Made by a program: the position numbers and the translations under genes. A stretch of 64,000 bases of DNA from positions 186,001 through 250,000 of the forward strand of contig NZ_JAPDHX010000002.1 in assembly GCF_025972045.1 (NCBI RefSeq). Reading direction: 5' to 3'. Positions 18,877-28,221 of this stretch are shown here, piece after piece (within the stretch, counting starts at the first letter, position 1; each line of letters starts with the position of its first letter). Under the pieces are notes generated by a model, which worked only from the letters and a program-made list of their open reading frames with translations, did not search any database and was not told the origin of the DNA. This stretch comes from Micropruina sonneratiae (GTDB lineage Bacteria > Actinomycetota > Actinomycetes > Propionibacteriales > Propionibacteriaceae).

Positions 18877-19173
18877 GTGGCCCTGACCACAGCCGAGGTG
18901 GCGCGCCTTGCGGCGTTGGCCCGGATCGAGTTGTCCGAGGACGAACTGGCCCGGCTGGCGCCGCAGCTGGAGGTGATCCTCGAATCGGTCGCGCAGGTCA
19001 CCGAAGTGGCCGGCGACGACGTCGCGCCGATGTCCCATCCGCTGCCGCTGACCAACGTGTTCCGCGCCGACGAGGTACGCCCGTCGTTGGCCGCCGAGCA
19101 GGTCCTGGCCGCGGCCCCGGCCGTCGAGGACGAACGCTTCCGGGTGCCACGGATCCTGGGGGAGGGGCAGTGA
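18877..19173 (+). CDS. gatC: Asp/Glu-tRNA amidotransferase subunit C
   Basis: 98-residue linker subunit that stabilises GatA on GatB. It shows the family pattern [20 protein letters not shown], then [20 protein letters not shown] and the C-terminal [13 protein letters not shown] 18877 is positioned by GAGGAG 5 nt upstream. The stop overlaps gatA by 4 nt (GTGA). The complex converts Glu-tRNA-Gln and Asp-tRNA-Asn to the amidated forms in bacteria lacking the direct synthetases. Confidence 0.93.
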   Translation: MALTTAEVARLAALARIELSEDELARLAPQLEVILESVAQVTEVAGDDVAPMSHPLPLTNVFRADEVRPSLAAEQVLAAAPAVEDERFRVPRILGEGQ

Positions 19174-20675
19174 GCGCGCTGCTGCAGTCTTCCGCCGCCG
19201 AACTGGGCCGGGCGATGGCGTCGGGCCAGGTCAGTTCCCGCGAGGTCACGCAGGCCCATCTGGACCGCATCCATGCGGTGGACGGCGACGTCCGCGCATT
19301 CCTGCACGTGGACGCCGAGCGCGCGCTGGCCGCCGCCGACGCGGTGGACGCCCGGCGCGCCGCCGGCGCCGAGCTGGGCCCGCTGGCCGGAGTCCCGATC
19401 GCGATCAAGGACATCTTCTGCATGACGGGCGCACCGACGACCGTCGGCTCGCGCATTCTCGAGGGCTGGCAGCCGCCCTACAACGCCACCGTCACCCAGC
19501 GCGTCCTGGACGCCGGGCTGGTGGTGCTCGGCAAGACCAACCTCGACGAGTTCGCGATGGGCTCCTCGACCGAGAACTCCGGCTACTTCACCACGCACAA
19601 CCCGTGGGACCGGGACCGCATCCCAGGGGGTTCCGGTGGCGGTTCCGCCGCCGCCCTGGCAGCCTTCGAGGCCCCCCTCGCCCTGGGCACCGACACCGGC
19701 GGGTCGATCCGGCAGCCGGCGTCCGTCACCGGAACGGTAGGGGTCAAGCCCACCTACGGCGGCACCTCGCGCTACGGCGTGGTCGCGATGGCGTCCAGCC
19801 TCGACCAGCCCGGACCGTGCGGCCGCACGGTGCTGGACACCGCACTGCTGCACCAGGTGATCGCCGGTTGGGACCCGATGGACTCCACCTCCATCAACGC
19901 GCCGGTCCCGGACGTGGTGGGCGCCGCCCGCCGCGCGGACGTCTCCGGGCTGCGGCTGGGGGTCGTCCGGGAGCTCGGCGGCGAGGGCTACGAGCCCGGG
20001 GTCGAGCAGCGCTTCCGCGAAGCCGTGGACGCCCTGGCCGCGGCCGGTGCCGAGATCGTTGAGGTGTCCTGCCCCAACTTCCGCTACGCCCTGGGCGCCT
20101 ACTACCTGATCATGCCCAGCGAGGTGAGTTCGAACCTGGCCCGCTTCGACGCGATGCGGTACGGCCTGCGCGTCGGCGACGACGGCAGCCACAGCGCCGA
20201 GGAGGTGATGGCGTTGACCCGTGGCGCCGGCTTCGGCGCCGAGGTGAAGCGGCGCATCATCATCGGCACCTACGCCCTGAGTTCGGGCTACTACGACGCC
20301 TACTACGGTTCGGCGCAGAAGGCGCGCACGCTGATCGCCGGCGATTTCGAGGCGGCCTTCGAGACCTGCGACGCGTTGCTGTCGCCGTCGACGCCGACCA
20401 CCGCGTTCCGGATCGGCGAGCGAACCGACGATCCGCTGGCCATGTACGCCGCCGACCTGTGCACGATCCCGTCCAACATGGCGGGCAACGCGGCAGGGTC
20501 GTTCCCGTGCGGGCTGGCCGACGGGCTGCCGGTCGGGCTGCAGGTGATGGCGCCGGTGCTGGCCGACGACCGGGTGTACGCCGTCGGTGCCGCGCTGGAG
20601 CGTGAGCTCGCAGCGCGTTGGGGCGGGGTGCTCACCGACCGGCTGTGGGCGCGGCAGAACGGGGGAGAGCAGTGA
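19170..20675 (+). CDS. gatA: Asp/Glu-tRNA amidotransferase subunit A
   Basis: 501-residue amidase-signature enzyme that releases ammonia from glutamine for the GatB reaction. The Ser-cisSer-Lys triad is visible as K80 (PIAIKDIFC), S155 (GGSGGGSA) and S179 ([10 protein letters not shown]). It is full length. It overlaps both gatC and gatB by 4 nt (GTGA), a tight operon that keeps the three subunits in step. Confidence 0.95.
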   Translation: MSALLQSSAAELGRAMASGQVSSREVTQAHLDRIHAVDGDVRAFLHVDAERALAAADAVDARRAAGAELGPLAGVPIAIKDIFCMTGAPTTVGSRILEGWQPPYNATVTQRVLDAGLVVLGKTNLDEFAMGSSTENSGYFTTHNPWDRDRIPGGSGGGSAAALAAFEAPLALGTDTGGSIRQPASVTGTVGVKPTYGGTSRYGVVAMASSLDQPGPCGRTVLDTALLHQVIAGWDPMDSTSINAPVPDVVGAARRADVSGLRLGVVRELGGEGYEPGVEQRFREAVDALAAAGAEIVEVSCPNFRYALGAYYLIMPSEVSSNLARFDAMRYGLRVGDDGSHSAEEVMALTRGAGFGAEVKRRIIIGTYALSSGYYDAYYGSAQKARTLIAGDFEAAFETCDALLSPSTPTTAFRIGERTDDPLAMYAADLCTIPSNMAGNAAGSFPCGLADGLPVGLQVMAPVLADDRVYAVGAALERELAARWGGVLTDRLWARQNGGEQ

Positions 20676-22159
20676 GCCTGAAGCCCTACGAGGAGGTGCT
20701 GGAGGCCTACGACCCGGCGCTGGGTCTTGAGGTGCACGTGGAGCTGAACACGGCGTCCAAGATGTTCTGCGGTTGCTCGACCGAGTTCGGCGCGGCCCCC
20801 AACACCCACACCTGCCCGGTGTGCCTGGGCCTGCCCGGGGCGCTGCCCGTGGTGAACGCCAAGGCGGTCGAGTCGGTGATCCGGATCGGCCTGGCCCTGA
20901 ACTGCTCGATCGCCACCTGGTGCAGGTTCGCGCGCAAGAACTACTTCTACCCCGATATGCCGAAGAACTTCCAGACCTCGCAGTACGACGAGCCGATCTG
21001 CTTCGACGGTTGGACCGAGGTCGAGGTGGACGGGGTCACGTACCGGGTCGAGATCGAGCGCGTTCACATGGAGGAGGACGCCGGCAAGCTCACGCATATC
21101 GGCGGCTCGACCGGCCGCATCCAGGGCGCGGACCACTCGCTGCTGGACTACAACCGGGCGGGCGTGCCGCTGATGGAGATCGTCACCAAACCCGTGTTGG
21201 GCACCGGTGCGGCGGCGCCGAAGGTGGCGCGCGCCTACATGACCCAACTGCGGGAACTGCTGCGTGCCCTGGGCGTCTCCGACGTGCGGATGGAGCAGGG
21301 CTCGCTGCGCTGCGACGCCAACGTGTCGCTGGCTCCGAAGGGTTCCGACGTGCTGGGCACCCGTACCGAGACCAAGAACGTGAACTCGCTGCGCTCGGTC
21401 GAGCGGGCGTTGACGTACGAGATTCAGCGTCAGGGGGAGGTGCTCGCCGCGGGCGGTCGGGTGCTGCAGGAGACCCGGCACTGGCACGAGGACGCCGGGC
21501 ACACCTCGCCGGGGCGGTCCAAGGAGCAGGCCGAGGACTATCGCTACTTCCCCGAGCCGGACCTCGTGCCGATCGCGCCTGCGGCTGAATGGGTGGAGGA
21601 GCTGCGAGGCACGCTGCCCGAACCGCCGGCGCAGCGCCGCCGCCGGCTGGTCGCCGAGTGGGGCTTCACCGAGCTGGAGCTGCGCGACGTGATCGGGAGC
21701 GGCTCGCTGGACCTGATCGCCGACACCGTGGACGCCGGCGCGTCCCCGGCGGCGGCACGGAAGTGGTGGTCGGGCGACCTGGCCCGGCGCGCCAACGCCG
21801 CCGGCGTCGAACTCGAGGAGATCGGCATCACACCCGCCCAAGTGGCCGAACTCCAGAGCCTCATCGAAGATGGCACCATCAACGACAAGCTGGCCCGCCA
21901 GGTGATCGATGGGGTGCTGGCCGGCGAGGGATCGCCGGCAGAGGTGGTCGAGGCGCGCGGTCTCGCGGTGGTGTCCGACGACGGCGCCCTGGCCGAAGCG
22001 GTCGACGCGGCGATCGCCGCCAACCCCGAGGTCGCGGACCGCATCCGCGGCGGCAAGGTGCAGGCCGCCGGTGCCCTGATCGGCCAGGTGATGAAGGCGA
22101 TGCGCGGCCAGGCGGACGCCGCCCGGGTGCGTGAGCTGATCATGGAACGGCTCGGCTGA
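20672..22159 (+). CDS. gatB: Asp/Glu-tRNA amidotransferase subunit B
   Basis: 495 residues. It binds mischarged Glu- or Asp-tRNA, activates the carboxylate with ATP and transfers ammonia from GatA. The kinase-like core has [10 protein letters not shown], a cysteine cluster (FCGCSTEFG ... [10 protein letters not shown]) that binds zinc, and [13 protein letters not shown]. The C-terminal helical and YqeY-like tail ends [18 protein letters not shown] 20672 overlaps the gatA stop. It is the last gene of the operon, and a REPIN-like repeat follows 50 bp later. Confidence 0.95.
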   Translation: MSLKPYEEVLEAYDPALGLEVHVELNTASKMFCGCSTEFGAAPNTHTCPVCLGLPGALPVVNAKAVESVIRIGLALNCSIATWCRFARKNYFYPDMPKNFQTSQYDEPICFDGWTEVEVDGVTYRVEIERVHMEEDAGKLTHIGGSTGRIQGADHSLLDYNRAGVPLMEIVTKPVLGTGAAAPKVARAYMTQLRELLRALGVSDVRMEQGSLRCDANVSLAPKGSDVLGTRTETKNVNSLRSVERALTYEIQRQGEVLAAGGRVLQETRHWHEDAGHTSPGRSKEQAEDYRYFPEPDLVPIAPAAEWVEELRGTLPEPPAQRRRRLVAEWGFTELELRDVIGSGSLDLIADTVDAGASPAAARKWWSGDLARRANAAGVELEEIGITPAQVAELQSLIEDGTINDKLARQVIDGVLAGEGSPAEVVEARGLAVVSDDGALAEAVDAAIAANPEVADRIRGGKVQAAGALIGQVMKAMRGQADAARVRELIMERLG

Positions 22160-22192
22160 GACCCTCGACGCAGCCTTTGGGACGCCCGTCGT

Positions 22193-22204
22193 CCCTCGCG
22201 AGGG
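22193..22204. repeat. 12-bp perfect palindrome
   Basis: CCCTCGCGAGGG lies just left of the REPIN-like repeat after gatB. It may be part of the same repeat or a weak terminator. Confidence 0.4.
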
Positions 22205-22208
22205 TTGG

Positions 22209-22268
22209 GAGATCCCGGGGCAAGCCCGGGATGACGCACTTCCCGTCATCCCGGCGGCCGCCGGGATC
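22209..22268. repeat. REPIN-like pair of palindromes
   Basis: GAGATCCCGGGGCAAGCCCG... (22209-22236) is the third copy of the REP-like unit flanking the HNH gene. It is followed, after a spacer, by an inverted second palindrome ATCCCGGCGGCCGCCGGGAT (22248-22267), which is perfect over 20 bp. The facing GATGACG and CGTCATC heads can also pair, making a two-REP hairpin. It lies between convergent gatB and the 22301 gene. No REP-associated (RAYT) transposase is in the window. Confidence 0.8.
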
Positions 22269-22300
22269 TGCCTCGCGTCTGCTTTCGCTCCTCGTCGGCG

Positions 22301-22750
22301 CTACCAGTCTGGCTGGCACTGACGGCGGTACGAGGTGCGGTGGCTGCTGCGTCCGTTGACCCAGTAGCTGGCGTGTGCCCAGGCGGAGACCTCCTCGATC
22401 GAGTGCGGTGAGGCACGCACCGCGCGCATCGCCCGACGCTCGATCAGTTCGTCGACGAGTCGGCGCTCGCGCAGCAGCGGCTCGAGGTCGGTCAGCACGT
22501 CATGTTCCTCGGCGCCGCACGAGGCCATCAGGGCGTAGGCGATGGTGACGAGCTGGTCGTCGGAGAGTCCGTCGAGCCCGGTACGGATCACCTCCTGATG
22601 GACGATCGGGGCCGGGGGAGGGGTGAGCAGCATCTCGGCCGCCCAGTCGTAGGCGGGATCGGCCAGAGCGTCGCGCAGCGCGGGCAGCACCCGGTCGGCG
22701 AGACACTCACGCTGTGCCAGCGGCAGGAGCCGCCCTAGCCGGGTGGCCAC
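22301..22750 (-). CDS. unknown protein, 149 residues
   Basis: Mostly helical, charged protein (LGRLLPLAQRECLADRVLP, LVTIAYALMASCGAEE, ERRLVDELIERRAMRA) ending in a basic tail. It has no signal peptide, membrane helix or domain that I recognise. Codon use is typical of the genome, which supports a real gene. The GTG start at 22750 has no clear ribosome site or -10 box, so the true N-terminus may lie inside. The 171 bp upstream to serA hold nothing else I can support. Confidence 0.55.
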   Translation of the reverse strand: MATRLGRLLPLAQRECLADRVLPALRDALADPAYDWAAEMLLTPPPAPIVHQEVIRTGLDGLSDDQLVTIAYALMASCGAEEHDVLTDLEPLLRERRLVDELIERRAMRAVRASPHSIEEVSAWAHASYWVNGRSSHRTSYRRQCQPDW

Positions 22751-22921
22751 GGTGTTCAGCGGCCGGCCACGGTCACACGATCCCGTTGCCGGCCGACGGA
22801 CGCGGTGAGGCGCGAACCCCGAGGGATGTCGGCGCGCTCGTCGGCGTCCGGGTCGAGGATCGTCGAGCGGGCCGGGCCATGCCGGTAAGACGCTGGCCGG
22901 TGTGATCGGCGACGCCCCCGT

Positions 22922-24091
22922 TCAGATCACCCGGGCGTGCAGCACCCCGTCGATGCCCTTGATCCGGTCGAGCACCTCGGTCGGGACCGTCCCCTCGACG
23001 TCGACCAGGGTGTAGGCCAGCTCGCCGCGCGACTTGTTCAGCAGGTCGGAGATGTTCAGCCCGGCCTCGGCCAGCATGGTCGAGATCTGGCCGACCATGT
23101 TCGGCACGTTGCTGTTGCTGATCGCGAGCCGCTGGGTGCCCTCGGCGCGGGGCAGCCGGGCATCGGGGAAGTTCACCGAGTTCTGGATGGTGCCGTCCTC
23201 GAGGTACCAGCGCAGCTCGTCGGCGGCCATCCGGGCGCAGTTCTCCTCGGCCTCGTTGGTGGAGGCCCCGAGGTGCGGCAGGGTCACCACGCGCGGCCGC
23301 TTGTTCAGCGTGGGGGTCGGGAAGTCGCACACGTAGCCGCGCAGCTGGTTGTTCTCCAAGGCGGCCAGCAGGCTCGGTTCGTCGACGATCGGGCCGCGGG
23401 CGAAGTTGAGCAGCACCGCCGACGACTTCATGGCGGCGAACTCCTTCGCGCCGATCAGCCCCTTGGTGGCTGCGATCAGCGGGACATGCAGGGTGATGAT
23501 GTCGGAGCGCTTCAGCACCTCGTCGATGGAGGTGACGTGCTCGACCTGAGAGGACAGCGCCCAGGCGTGCTGCACGGTGATGCCGGGGTCGTATCCCAGC
23601 ACGTTCATGCCCAGCGAGATCGCCACGTTGGCCACCTCGACGCCGATCGCGCCCAGGCCGATCACGCCAAGGGTCCGGCCCGGCAGCTCGAAGCCGACGT
23701 AGTTCTTCTTGCCCGCCTCGACCAGCTTGTCCATGGTGGCGTGGTCGCCGTCGAGCCGGTGGGCGAAGGCGGCGGCATCCACGATGTTGCGGGCGGCCAG
23801 GAACAGCCCGGCCACCACCAGCTCCTTCACCGCGTTGGCGTTGGCGCCAGGGGTGTTGAAGACCGGGATGCCGCGCTGGGAGAACTCCGGGATCGGGATG
23901 TTGTTGGTGCCGGCCCCGGCGCGGGCCACGGCCAGCACCGACGGCTCGATCGGCTGGTTGTGCAGGCTGGCCGAACGCACGAGCAGGGCGTCCGGGGCGG
24001 AGACGTCGTGGCCGACGGTGTACTTGTCGGCGGGCAGCCGGGAGAGCCCGACCTGGCTGATGGCGTTCAGGGTGCGGATGCGAAAGGGCAT
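22922..24091 (-). CDS. serA: D-3-phosphoglycerate dehydrogenase
   Basis: First step of serine synthesis: oxidises 3-phosphoglycerate to 3-phosphohydroxypyruvate with NAD+. The 389-residue short form has the NAD motif GVIGLGAIG, catalytic Arg in NFARGPIVDE, Glu in NEAEEN and His in LPHLGAST. A C-terminal ACT domain (about 315-389, LAEAGLNISDLL) probably gives serine feedback inhibition. It lacks the intervening domain of the longer mycobacterial type (over 500 aa). It lies 13 nt downstream of serC on the same strand, so the two form an operon for consecutive steps. Confidence 0.92.
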   Translation of the reverse strand: MPFRIRTLNAISQVGLSRLPADKYTVGHDVSAPDALLVRSASLHNQPIEPSVLAVARAGAGTNNIPIPEFSQRGIPVFNTPGANANAVKELVVAGLFLAARNIVDAAAFAHRLDGDHATMDKLVEAGKKNYVGFELPGRTLGVIGLGAIGVEVANVAISLGMNVLGYDPGITVQHAWALSSQVEHVTSIDEVLKRSDIITLHVPLIAATKGLIGAKEFAAMKSSAVLLNFARGPIVDEPSLLAALENNQLRGYVCDFPTPTLNKRPRVVTLPHLGASTNEAEENCARMAADELRWYLEDGTIQNSVNFPDARLPRAEGTQRLAISNSNVPNMVGQISTMLAEAGLNISDLLNKSRGELAYTLVDVEGTVPTEVLDRIKGIDGVLHARVI

Positions 24092-24104
24092 GGTCGTCTC
24101 AGCG

Positions 24105-25184
24105 TCAGCCGTGGCTGCGCTCGAACTCCTTCATGAAGTCGATCAGGGCATGGACGCCCTCCAGGGGCATCGCGTTGTAGATGCTAGCCCGCATGCCGCC
24201 GACGCTGCGGTGGCCCCCCAGGTTCGTGAGACCGGCCGCGGCCGCCTCGGCCACGAACGTCTTGTCCAGCTCGGGCCTGGCGATCAGGAACGGCACGTTC
24301 ATCCACGAGCGGCTGTCGGGCTGGACGGGATTGGAGTAGAAGTCCGAGGAGTCGATGAAGCCGTACAGGGCGTCCGCCTTGGCCTTGTTGCGCTCGCCCA
24401 TGGCTGCGAGACCGCCCTGGTCCTTGACCCACTGGTAGACCAGCCCCAGCAGGTACCAGCCGAACGTCGGCGGCGTGTTCAGCATCGAGTCGGCGGCGGC
24501 CATCTGGGCGTAGTCCCAGGGCGAGGGAGTGATGGCCCGGGCCCGGCCGAGCAGGTCGTCGCGCACGATCACGACACACATGCCGGACGGCCCCATGTTC
24601 TTCTGTGCGCCGGCGAAGATCACGCCGAACTTCGACACGTCGATCGGTCGGCTCAGGATGGTCGAGCTGAGGTCGGCGACCAGCGGGACGTCACCGGCGT
24701 CCGGGACGTAGCCGAACTCGACGCCCCGGATGGTCTCGTTGGGGGTGTAGTGCAGGTAGGCGGCGTTGGGGTTCACCTGGTAGCTGCCCGGCGCGGGCAC
24801 CCTGGTGTAGTTACCGGGCTTCTCGTCGACGAGCGCCACCGGGTTCACGTACTTGGCGGCCTCCTTGATGCCCTTGGCCGACCAGTCGCCGGTGAGCAGG
24901 AAGTCGACCTCGTCGCCCTCGGCGGACAGGTTCATCGGCACCCCGGCGAACTGCCCGAAGGCGCCGCCCTGAAGGAACAGCACCTTGTAGTTGTCGGGGA
25001 TCGCCATGATCTCGCGCAGCGTCGCCTCGGCCTGCGCCGCGCACGCGACGAACTCCTTGCTGCGGTGCGACACCTCCATCACCGACATGCCGGAGCCGTT
25101 CCAGTCGAGCAGTTCGGCCTGCGCCTGGGCGAGGACGGGCTCGGGGAGCATGGCGGGGCCGGCGGAGAAGTTGTAGACGCGCAT
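24105..25184 (-). CDS. serC: phosphoserine aminotransferase
   Basis: PLP enzyme that transaminates 3-phosphohydroxypyruvate with glutamate to phosphoserine. 359 residues begin MRVYNFSAGPAMLPEPVLAQ, the classic SerC start. FLQGGAFGQF contacts the cofactor phosphate, the PLP lysine is in FAGAQKNMGPSG, and GGMRASIYNA lies near the end. ATG 25184 has an AAGAAT box 6 nt upstream, so a longer N-terminus is rejected. With serA it forms a two-gene serine operon; serB is not in the window. Confidence 0.95.
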   Translation of the reverse strand: MRVYNFSAGPAMLPEPVLAQAQAELLDWNGSGMSVMEVSHRSKEFVACAAQAEATLREIMAIPDNYKVLFLQGGAFGQFAGVPMNLSAEGDEVDFLLTGDWSAKGIKEAAKYVNPVALVDEKPGNYTRVPAPGSYQVNPNAAYLHYTPNETIRGVEFGYVPDAGDVPLVADLSSTILSRPIDVSKFGVIFAGAQKNMGPSGMCVVIVRDDLLGRARAITPSPWDYAQMAAADSMLNTPPTFGWYLLGLVYQWVKDQGGLAAMGERNKAKADALYGFIDSSDFYSNPVQPDSRSWMNVPFLIARPELDKTFVAEAAAAGLTNLGGHRSVGGMRASIYNAMPLEGVHALIDFMKEFERSHG

Positions 25185-25190
25185 GCCCCG

Positions 25191-25196
25191 ATTCTT
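25191..25196 (-). promoter_or_regulatory. -10 box for serC-serA (leaderless)
   Basis: AAGAAT on the minus strand lies 6 nt before ATG 25184. The same hexamer and spacing recur before hisI. Confidence 0.4.
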
Positions 25197-25342
25197 CCAG
25201 CGAACGGGCACTGCTTGTGTCAGAGGCGGATTTTCGGGCACTCCGCTGAGCCGGCCGGCCACCGGACTGGAACGCGGGGACGGTTCTCGCGGACGGGGAG
25301 CGGACCGGAAGAACCGTCTCCGTGGACCGCGGGGGCCGCTGG

Positions 25343-25348
25343 CAGACT
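25343..25348 (+). promoter_or_regulatory. -10 box for the VanZ-like gene (leaderless)
   Basis: CAGACT lies 6 nt before ATG 25355. Confidence 0.4.
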
Positions 25349-25354
25349 GGGTAG

Positions 25355-25759
25355 ATGCCGACCCGCTGGACGCCCCTGCTCGGGATCGCCTTGGCCGTCG
25401 CGGTAGTGGCGCACCTGTGGGGCCTGTACAGCCCGGTCGATGAGGGCGCGGGGACCCTGTTTCCGTTCTCCGACAAGGTCTTCCATGCGCTCGGGTTCGC
25501 GGTGCCGGCGTCCCTCGCCGTGCTCCTGGTGCGGCACTGGTGGCCGATCGTGGCGTTCGCGGCGAACGCGGTGTTGAGTGAGGTCGTCCAGCACTACCTG
25601 CTGCCGCACCGGCAGGGTGACGTGCTCGACGTGGCCGCCGACCTGGCCGGTCTGCTTGTGGCGGTGGCGCTCTGGTGGCGGCTTCAGCGAACGGCGGCGA
25701 CGGCGTCCGGCAGCCCGACGAGCTCGACGTCGGCGTCCGCGGACCGGCCGAAGGCGTAG
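25355..25759 (+). CDS. VanZ-like membrane protein
   Basis: 134 residues with about four transmembrane helices. The VanZ-family core reads FSDKVFHALGFAVPASLAVL, then LSEVVQHYLLPHRQGDVLD and DLAGLLVAVAL. The family is named after a teicoplanin-resistance accessory protein, but most members have no known role. There is no vancomycin cluster here, so resistance should not be assumed. The last 76 bp run antisense into the end of the TIGR03085 gene, and that Ser/Thr-rich tail may be incidental. Confidence 0.75.
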   Translation: MPTRWTPLLGIALAVAVVAHLWGLYSPVDEGAGTLFPFSDKVFHALGFAVPASLAVLLVRHWWPIVAFAANAVLSEVVQHYLLPHRQGDVLDVAADLAGLLVAVALWWRLQRTAATASGSPTSSTSASADRPKA

Positions 25760-26301
25760 AGCAGCAGCTCGGACGGACGGCCGATCACGGTGACGATCCG
25801 GTCACCCTTGGTGGCACGGACGACGTGGTCGGGCCGATCCGCCCACTCCAGCACCAGTCCGACCGGCGCGGTGCGCAGCATCAGCGGGGCGGCCTTGGCG
25901 ACCTTGCCCCAGGCCCATCCTTCGAAGTCGGCGTCGCGGGCCGGCTCGGGCAGGTCGTTGGCGCGCCGCACGTCCATGCCGTGGATGAGGTACTCGACAT
26001 TGTTGCCGGCCTCGTCGGCGCCCGGCAGGCCGAACGGTGACCACCGCGGCGGCCCGGCCCGCAGCAGGTCGACCAGCTCGACGAACTGGAGCTGCCGTTG
26101 CAGCTGCTCCATGCGCACCTTCGTCCTGGCCTCGAGCGCGGGGATGAAGAAACCCAGGGCGCTGATCGGTTCGTTCTCGCGCAACCACAGGTGGGCGGCC
26201 AGATCGTGGGCGGTCCACCCTTCACACAGCGTCGGCGCACCGGGGCCGACCTCGAGCAGGGAGTCGCAGGTGAATGCTCGTTCGGTCTGGGCGCGGCGCA
26301 T
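25684..26301 (-). CDS. TIGR03085 family protein (DinB/maleylpyruvate isomerase-like)
   Basis: 205 residues. The N-terminal four-helix DinB-like domain carries CEGWTAHDLAAHLW, with likely metal-binding H32 and H37; a third histidine lies in VEYLIHGMDVRR. The C-terminal part is the domain seen in mycothiol-dependent isomerases. A mycothiol-linked role would fit an actinobacterium, but the substrate is unknown. ATG 26301 is set by a TACCCT box 6 nt upstream. It is divergent from hisI with only 31 bp between the starts, and convergent with the VanZ gene, overlapping it by 76 bp. Confidence 0.82.
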   Translation of the reverse strand: MRRAQTERAFTCDSLLEVGPGAPTLCEGWTAHDLAAHLWLRENEPISALGFFIPALEARTKVRMEQLQRQLQFVELVDLLRAGPPRWSPFGLPGADEAGNNVEYLIHGMDVRRANDLPEPARDADFEGWAWGKVAKAAPLMLRTAPVGLVLEWADRPDHVVRATKGDRIVTVIGRPSELLLYAFGRSADADVELVGLPDAVAAVR

Positions 26302-26332
26302 GGGGCCAGGGTAGCCCTGCAAGAATGACCGG
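26302..26332. promoter_or_regulatory. 31-bp divergent double promoter (hisI / TIGR03085 gene)
   Basis: The whole gap between the two start codons is 31 bp. It holds a minus-strand TACCCT box (26308-26313), 6 nt before ATG 26301, and a plus-strand AAGAAT box (26321-26326), 6 nt before GTG 26333. Each promoter's -35 region must therefore lie beside or inside the opposite gene. Confidence 0.5.
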
Positions 26333-26710
26333 GTGAGTCTCGACCCCGCCATCGCCGCCCGGCTCAAGCGCAACCCCGACGCGCTGGTGCCGGCGATCGT
26401 CCAGGACGCCACCTCGCGTGAGGTGCTGATGATGGCGTGGATGGACGACGAGGCGCTGGCCCGCACCCTGGCCACCAGGCGCGGCACCTACTGGTCGCGC
26501 AGCCGCCGCGAGTACTGGGTCAAGGGGGAGACGTCAGGCAACACCCAGCACGTCCGCGAGGTGCGGCTCGACTGCGACGGCGACACGCTGCTGGTGCTGG
26601 TCGATCAGCGCGGCCCGGCCTGCCACACCGGCGCCCGGACCTGCTTCGTGGCCGACACCCTGCTGGCCGATGACGCCGCCCCCGGCCCCGACGTGCGGAG
26701 GCAGCGCTGA
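26333..26710 (+). CDS. hisI: phosphoribosyl-AMP cyclohydrolase
   Basis: Opens the purine ring of PR-AMP in histidine synthesis. 125 residues with the Mg-binding acidic cluster LDCDGD (D80, D82, D84) and zinc cysteines C81, C97 (GPACHTG) and C104 (RTCF). WMDDEAL and [17 protein letters not shown] are family hallmarks. There is no HisE fusion. GTG 26333 is leaderless. The stop overlaps trpE (TGATG), so histidine and tryptophan synthesis are joined in one transcript, a common actinobacterial arrangement. Confidence 0.93.
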   Translation: MSLDPAIAARLKRNPDALVPAIVQDATSREVLMMAWMDDEALARTLATRRGTYWSRSRREYWVKGETSGNTQHVREVRLDCDGDTLLVLVDQRGPACHTGARTCFVADTLLADDAAPGPDVRRQR

Positions 26711-28218
26711 TGGCCGAGTTGCCGATCACTCCCAGCCTGGAGGAGTTCCTCACCCGCGCCGATCACCGGGTGATCTCGGTGTACACCCGGCTGGTCGCCG
26801 ACGACCTGACCGCGGTGGGTCTTTACCACCGGTTGTGCGGCGAACGCGAGAACACGTTCCTGCTCGAGTCGGCCGACAACGGCATGTGGTCGCGCTGGTC
26901 GTTCGTCGGGGTGAACGCGGTCGCGACGCTCGTGGAGTCCGGCGGTGAGGCCGTCTGGCACGGACGCCCGCTCGCCGGCCTGCCCACCGGCGGGGATCCG
27001 CTGCGGGTGCTGGCCGAGACCCTCGACCTGCTGCACACCCCCACCGACGACACCCTGCCGCCGCTGACCTCCGGCATGGTGGGTTACCTGGCCTACGACG
27101 TCGTGCGTCGGTTGGAGAAGCTGCCCGATTCCAACCCCGACGACCTGGGGCTGCCCGAGCTGGTGATGATGATGGTCAGCGACATGGCCGTTCTCGACCA
27201 CCACAGCGGTGAGGTCTGGCTGGTCGCGAACGCGTTCAACTTCGACGACACCGCCGAACGGGCGGACGCCGCCTGGGCCGACGCCCGCGACCGCGTCCTG
27301 GCGATGGCGGCCACGCTGGCGGTGCCTGCCGCCCCCGCGCTGGCCGTGGCGGACGCCGGGCTGGCGGATCCACCGCTGACCCGCCAGCGCACCCCCGAGG
27401 AGTACGAGGCGGCGGTGCGGGCCGCCGTGGAGGAGATCAAGGCCGGCGAGGCGTTCCAGATCGTTCCCTCCCAGCGCTTCGACCTGGCCACCGACGCCGA
27501 TCCGCTCGACGTGTACCGCATCCTGCGCCGCACCAACCCCAGCCCCTACCTGTACCTGCTGCGGCTGCCCGGGCTGGCGGTGGTCGGCTCCAGCCCCGAG
27601 GCCCTGGTCACGGTGCAGAACGGGCGCGCCGAGACCCACCCGATCGCCGGGTCGCGGCCGCGCGGCCGCACGGCCGCGGAGGACGCCGCCCTCGAGGCCG
27701 AACTGCTCGCCGACCCCAAGGAGCGCGCCGAGCACCTGATGCTGGTCGACCTGGGTCGCAACGACCTGGGCCGGGTCTGCGCGCCGGGCACCGTCGAGGT
27801 GGTGGAGTTCATGAAGGTGCGCCGCTACAGCCACATCATGCATCTGGAGGCTGCGGTGATCGGCGAGCTGGCGCCGGGCCGCACCGCGCTGGACGTGACC
27901 CTCTCGTGCTTCCCGGCCGGCACCTTGTCGGGGGCGCCCAAGGTGCGGGCGATGGAGATCATCGACGAGTTGGAGGTCTCCCGCCGCGGCCTGTATGGCG
28001 GCGGGGTCGGCTACTTCGACTTCGCCGGCGACTCCGACGTGGCGATCGCCATCCGCACCGCGGTGATCGCCGACGGCGTCGCCCACGTCCAGGCGGGGGC
28101 GGGCATCGTGGCCGACTCGGTGCCGCACAACGAGGAACTCGAGGTGCGCAGCAAGGCGGCGGCGGTGATCCGGGCCATCGAGGGTGCGCACCGGCTGCGC
28201 CGTCTCGATCGGGACTGA
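26710..28218 (+). CDS. trpE: anthranilate synthase component I
   Basis: Converts chorismate to anthranilate together with a glutamine-amidotransferase subunit (TrpG), which is not in this window. The 502 residues contain the N-terminal regulatory part with LLESADNGMWSRWSFVG, where LLES is the tryptophan feedback site. The chorismate-binding core has EAFQIVPSQRF, PSPYLYLLRL, GSRPRGRTA, LVDLGRNDLGRVC and YGGGVGYFDF. It is translationally coupled to hisI upstream and followed 3 bp later by a Trp-associated membrane protein. Confidence 0.95.
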   Translation: MAELPITPSLEEFLTRADHRVISVYTRLVADDLTAVGLYHRLCGERENTFLLESADNGMWSRWSFVGVNAVATLVESGGEAVWHGRPLAGLPTGGDPLRVLAETLDLLHTPTDDTLPPLTSGMVGYLAYDVVRRLEKLPDSNPDDLGLPELVMMMVSDMAVLDHHSGEVWLVANAFNFDDTAERADAAWADARDRVLAMAATLAVPAAPALAVADAGLADPPLTRQRTPEEYEAAVRAAVEEIKAGEAFQIVPSQRFDLATDADPLDVYRILRRTNPSPYLYLLRLPGLAVVGSSPEALVTVQNGRAETHPIAGSRPRGRTAAEDAALEAELLADPKERAEHLMLVDLGRNDLGRVCAPGTVEVVEFMKVRRYSHIMHLEAAVIGELAPGRTALDVTLSCFPAGTLSGAPKVRAMEIIDELEVSRRGLYGGGVGYFDFAGDSDVAIAIRTAVIADGVAHVQAGAGIVADSVPHNEELEVRSKAAAVIRAIEGAHRLRRLDRD

Positions 28219-28221
28219 TCG

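Noticed and set aside
25355-25759. VanZ-like gene as a glycopeptide resistance gene
   Set aside because: No vanH, vanA or vanX partners; most VanZ-fold proteins are unrelated to resistance.
26690-26720. A tryptophan attenuator before trpE
   Set aside because: trpE overlaps the hisI stop by one base, so there is no leader peptide or hairpin space.
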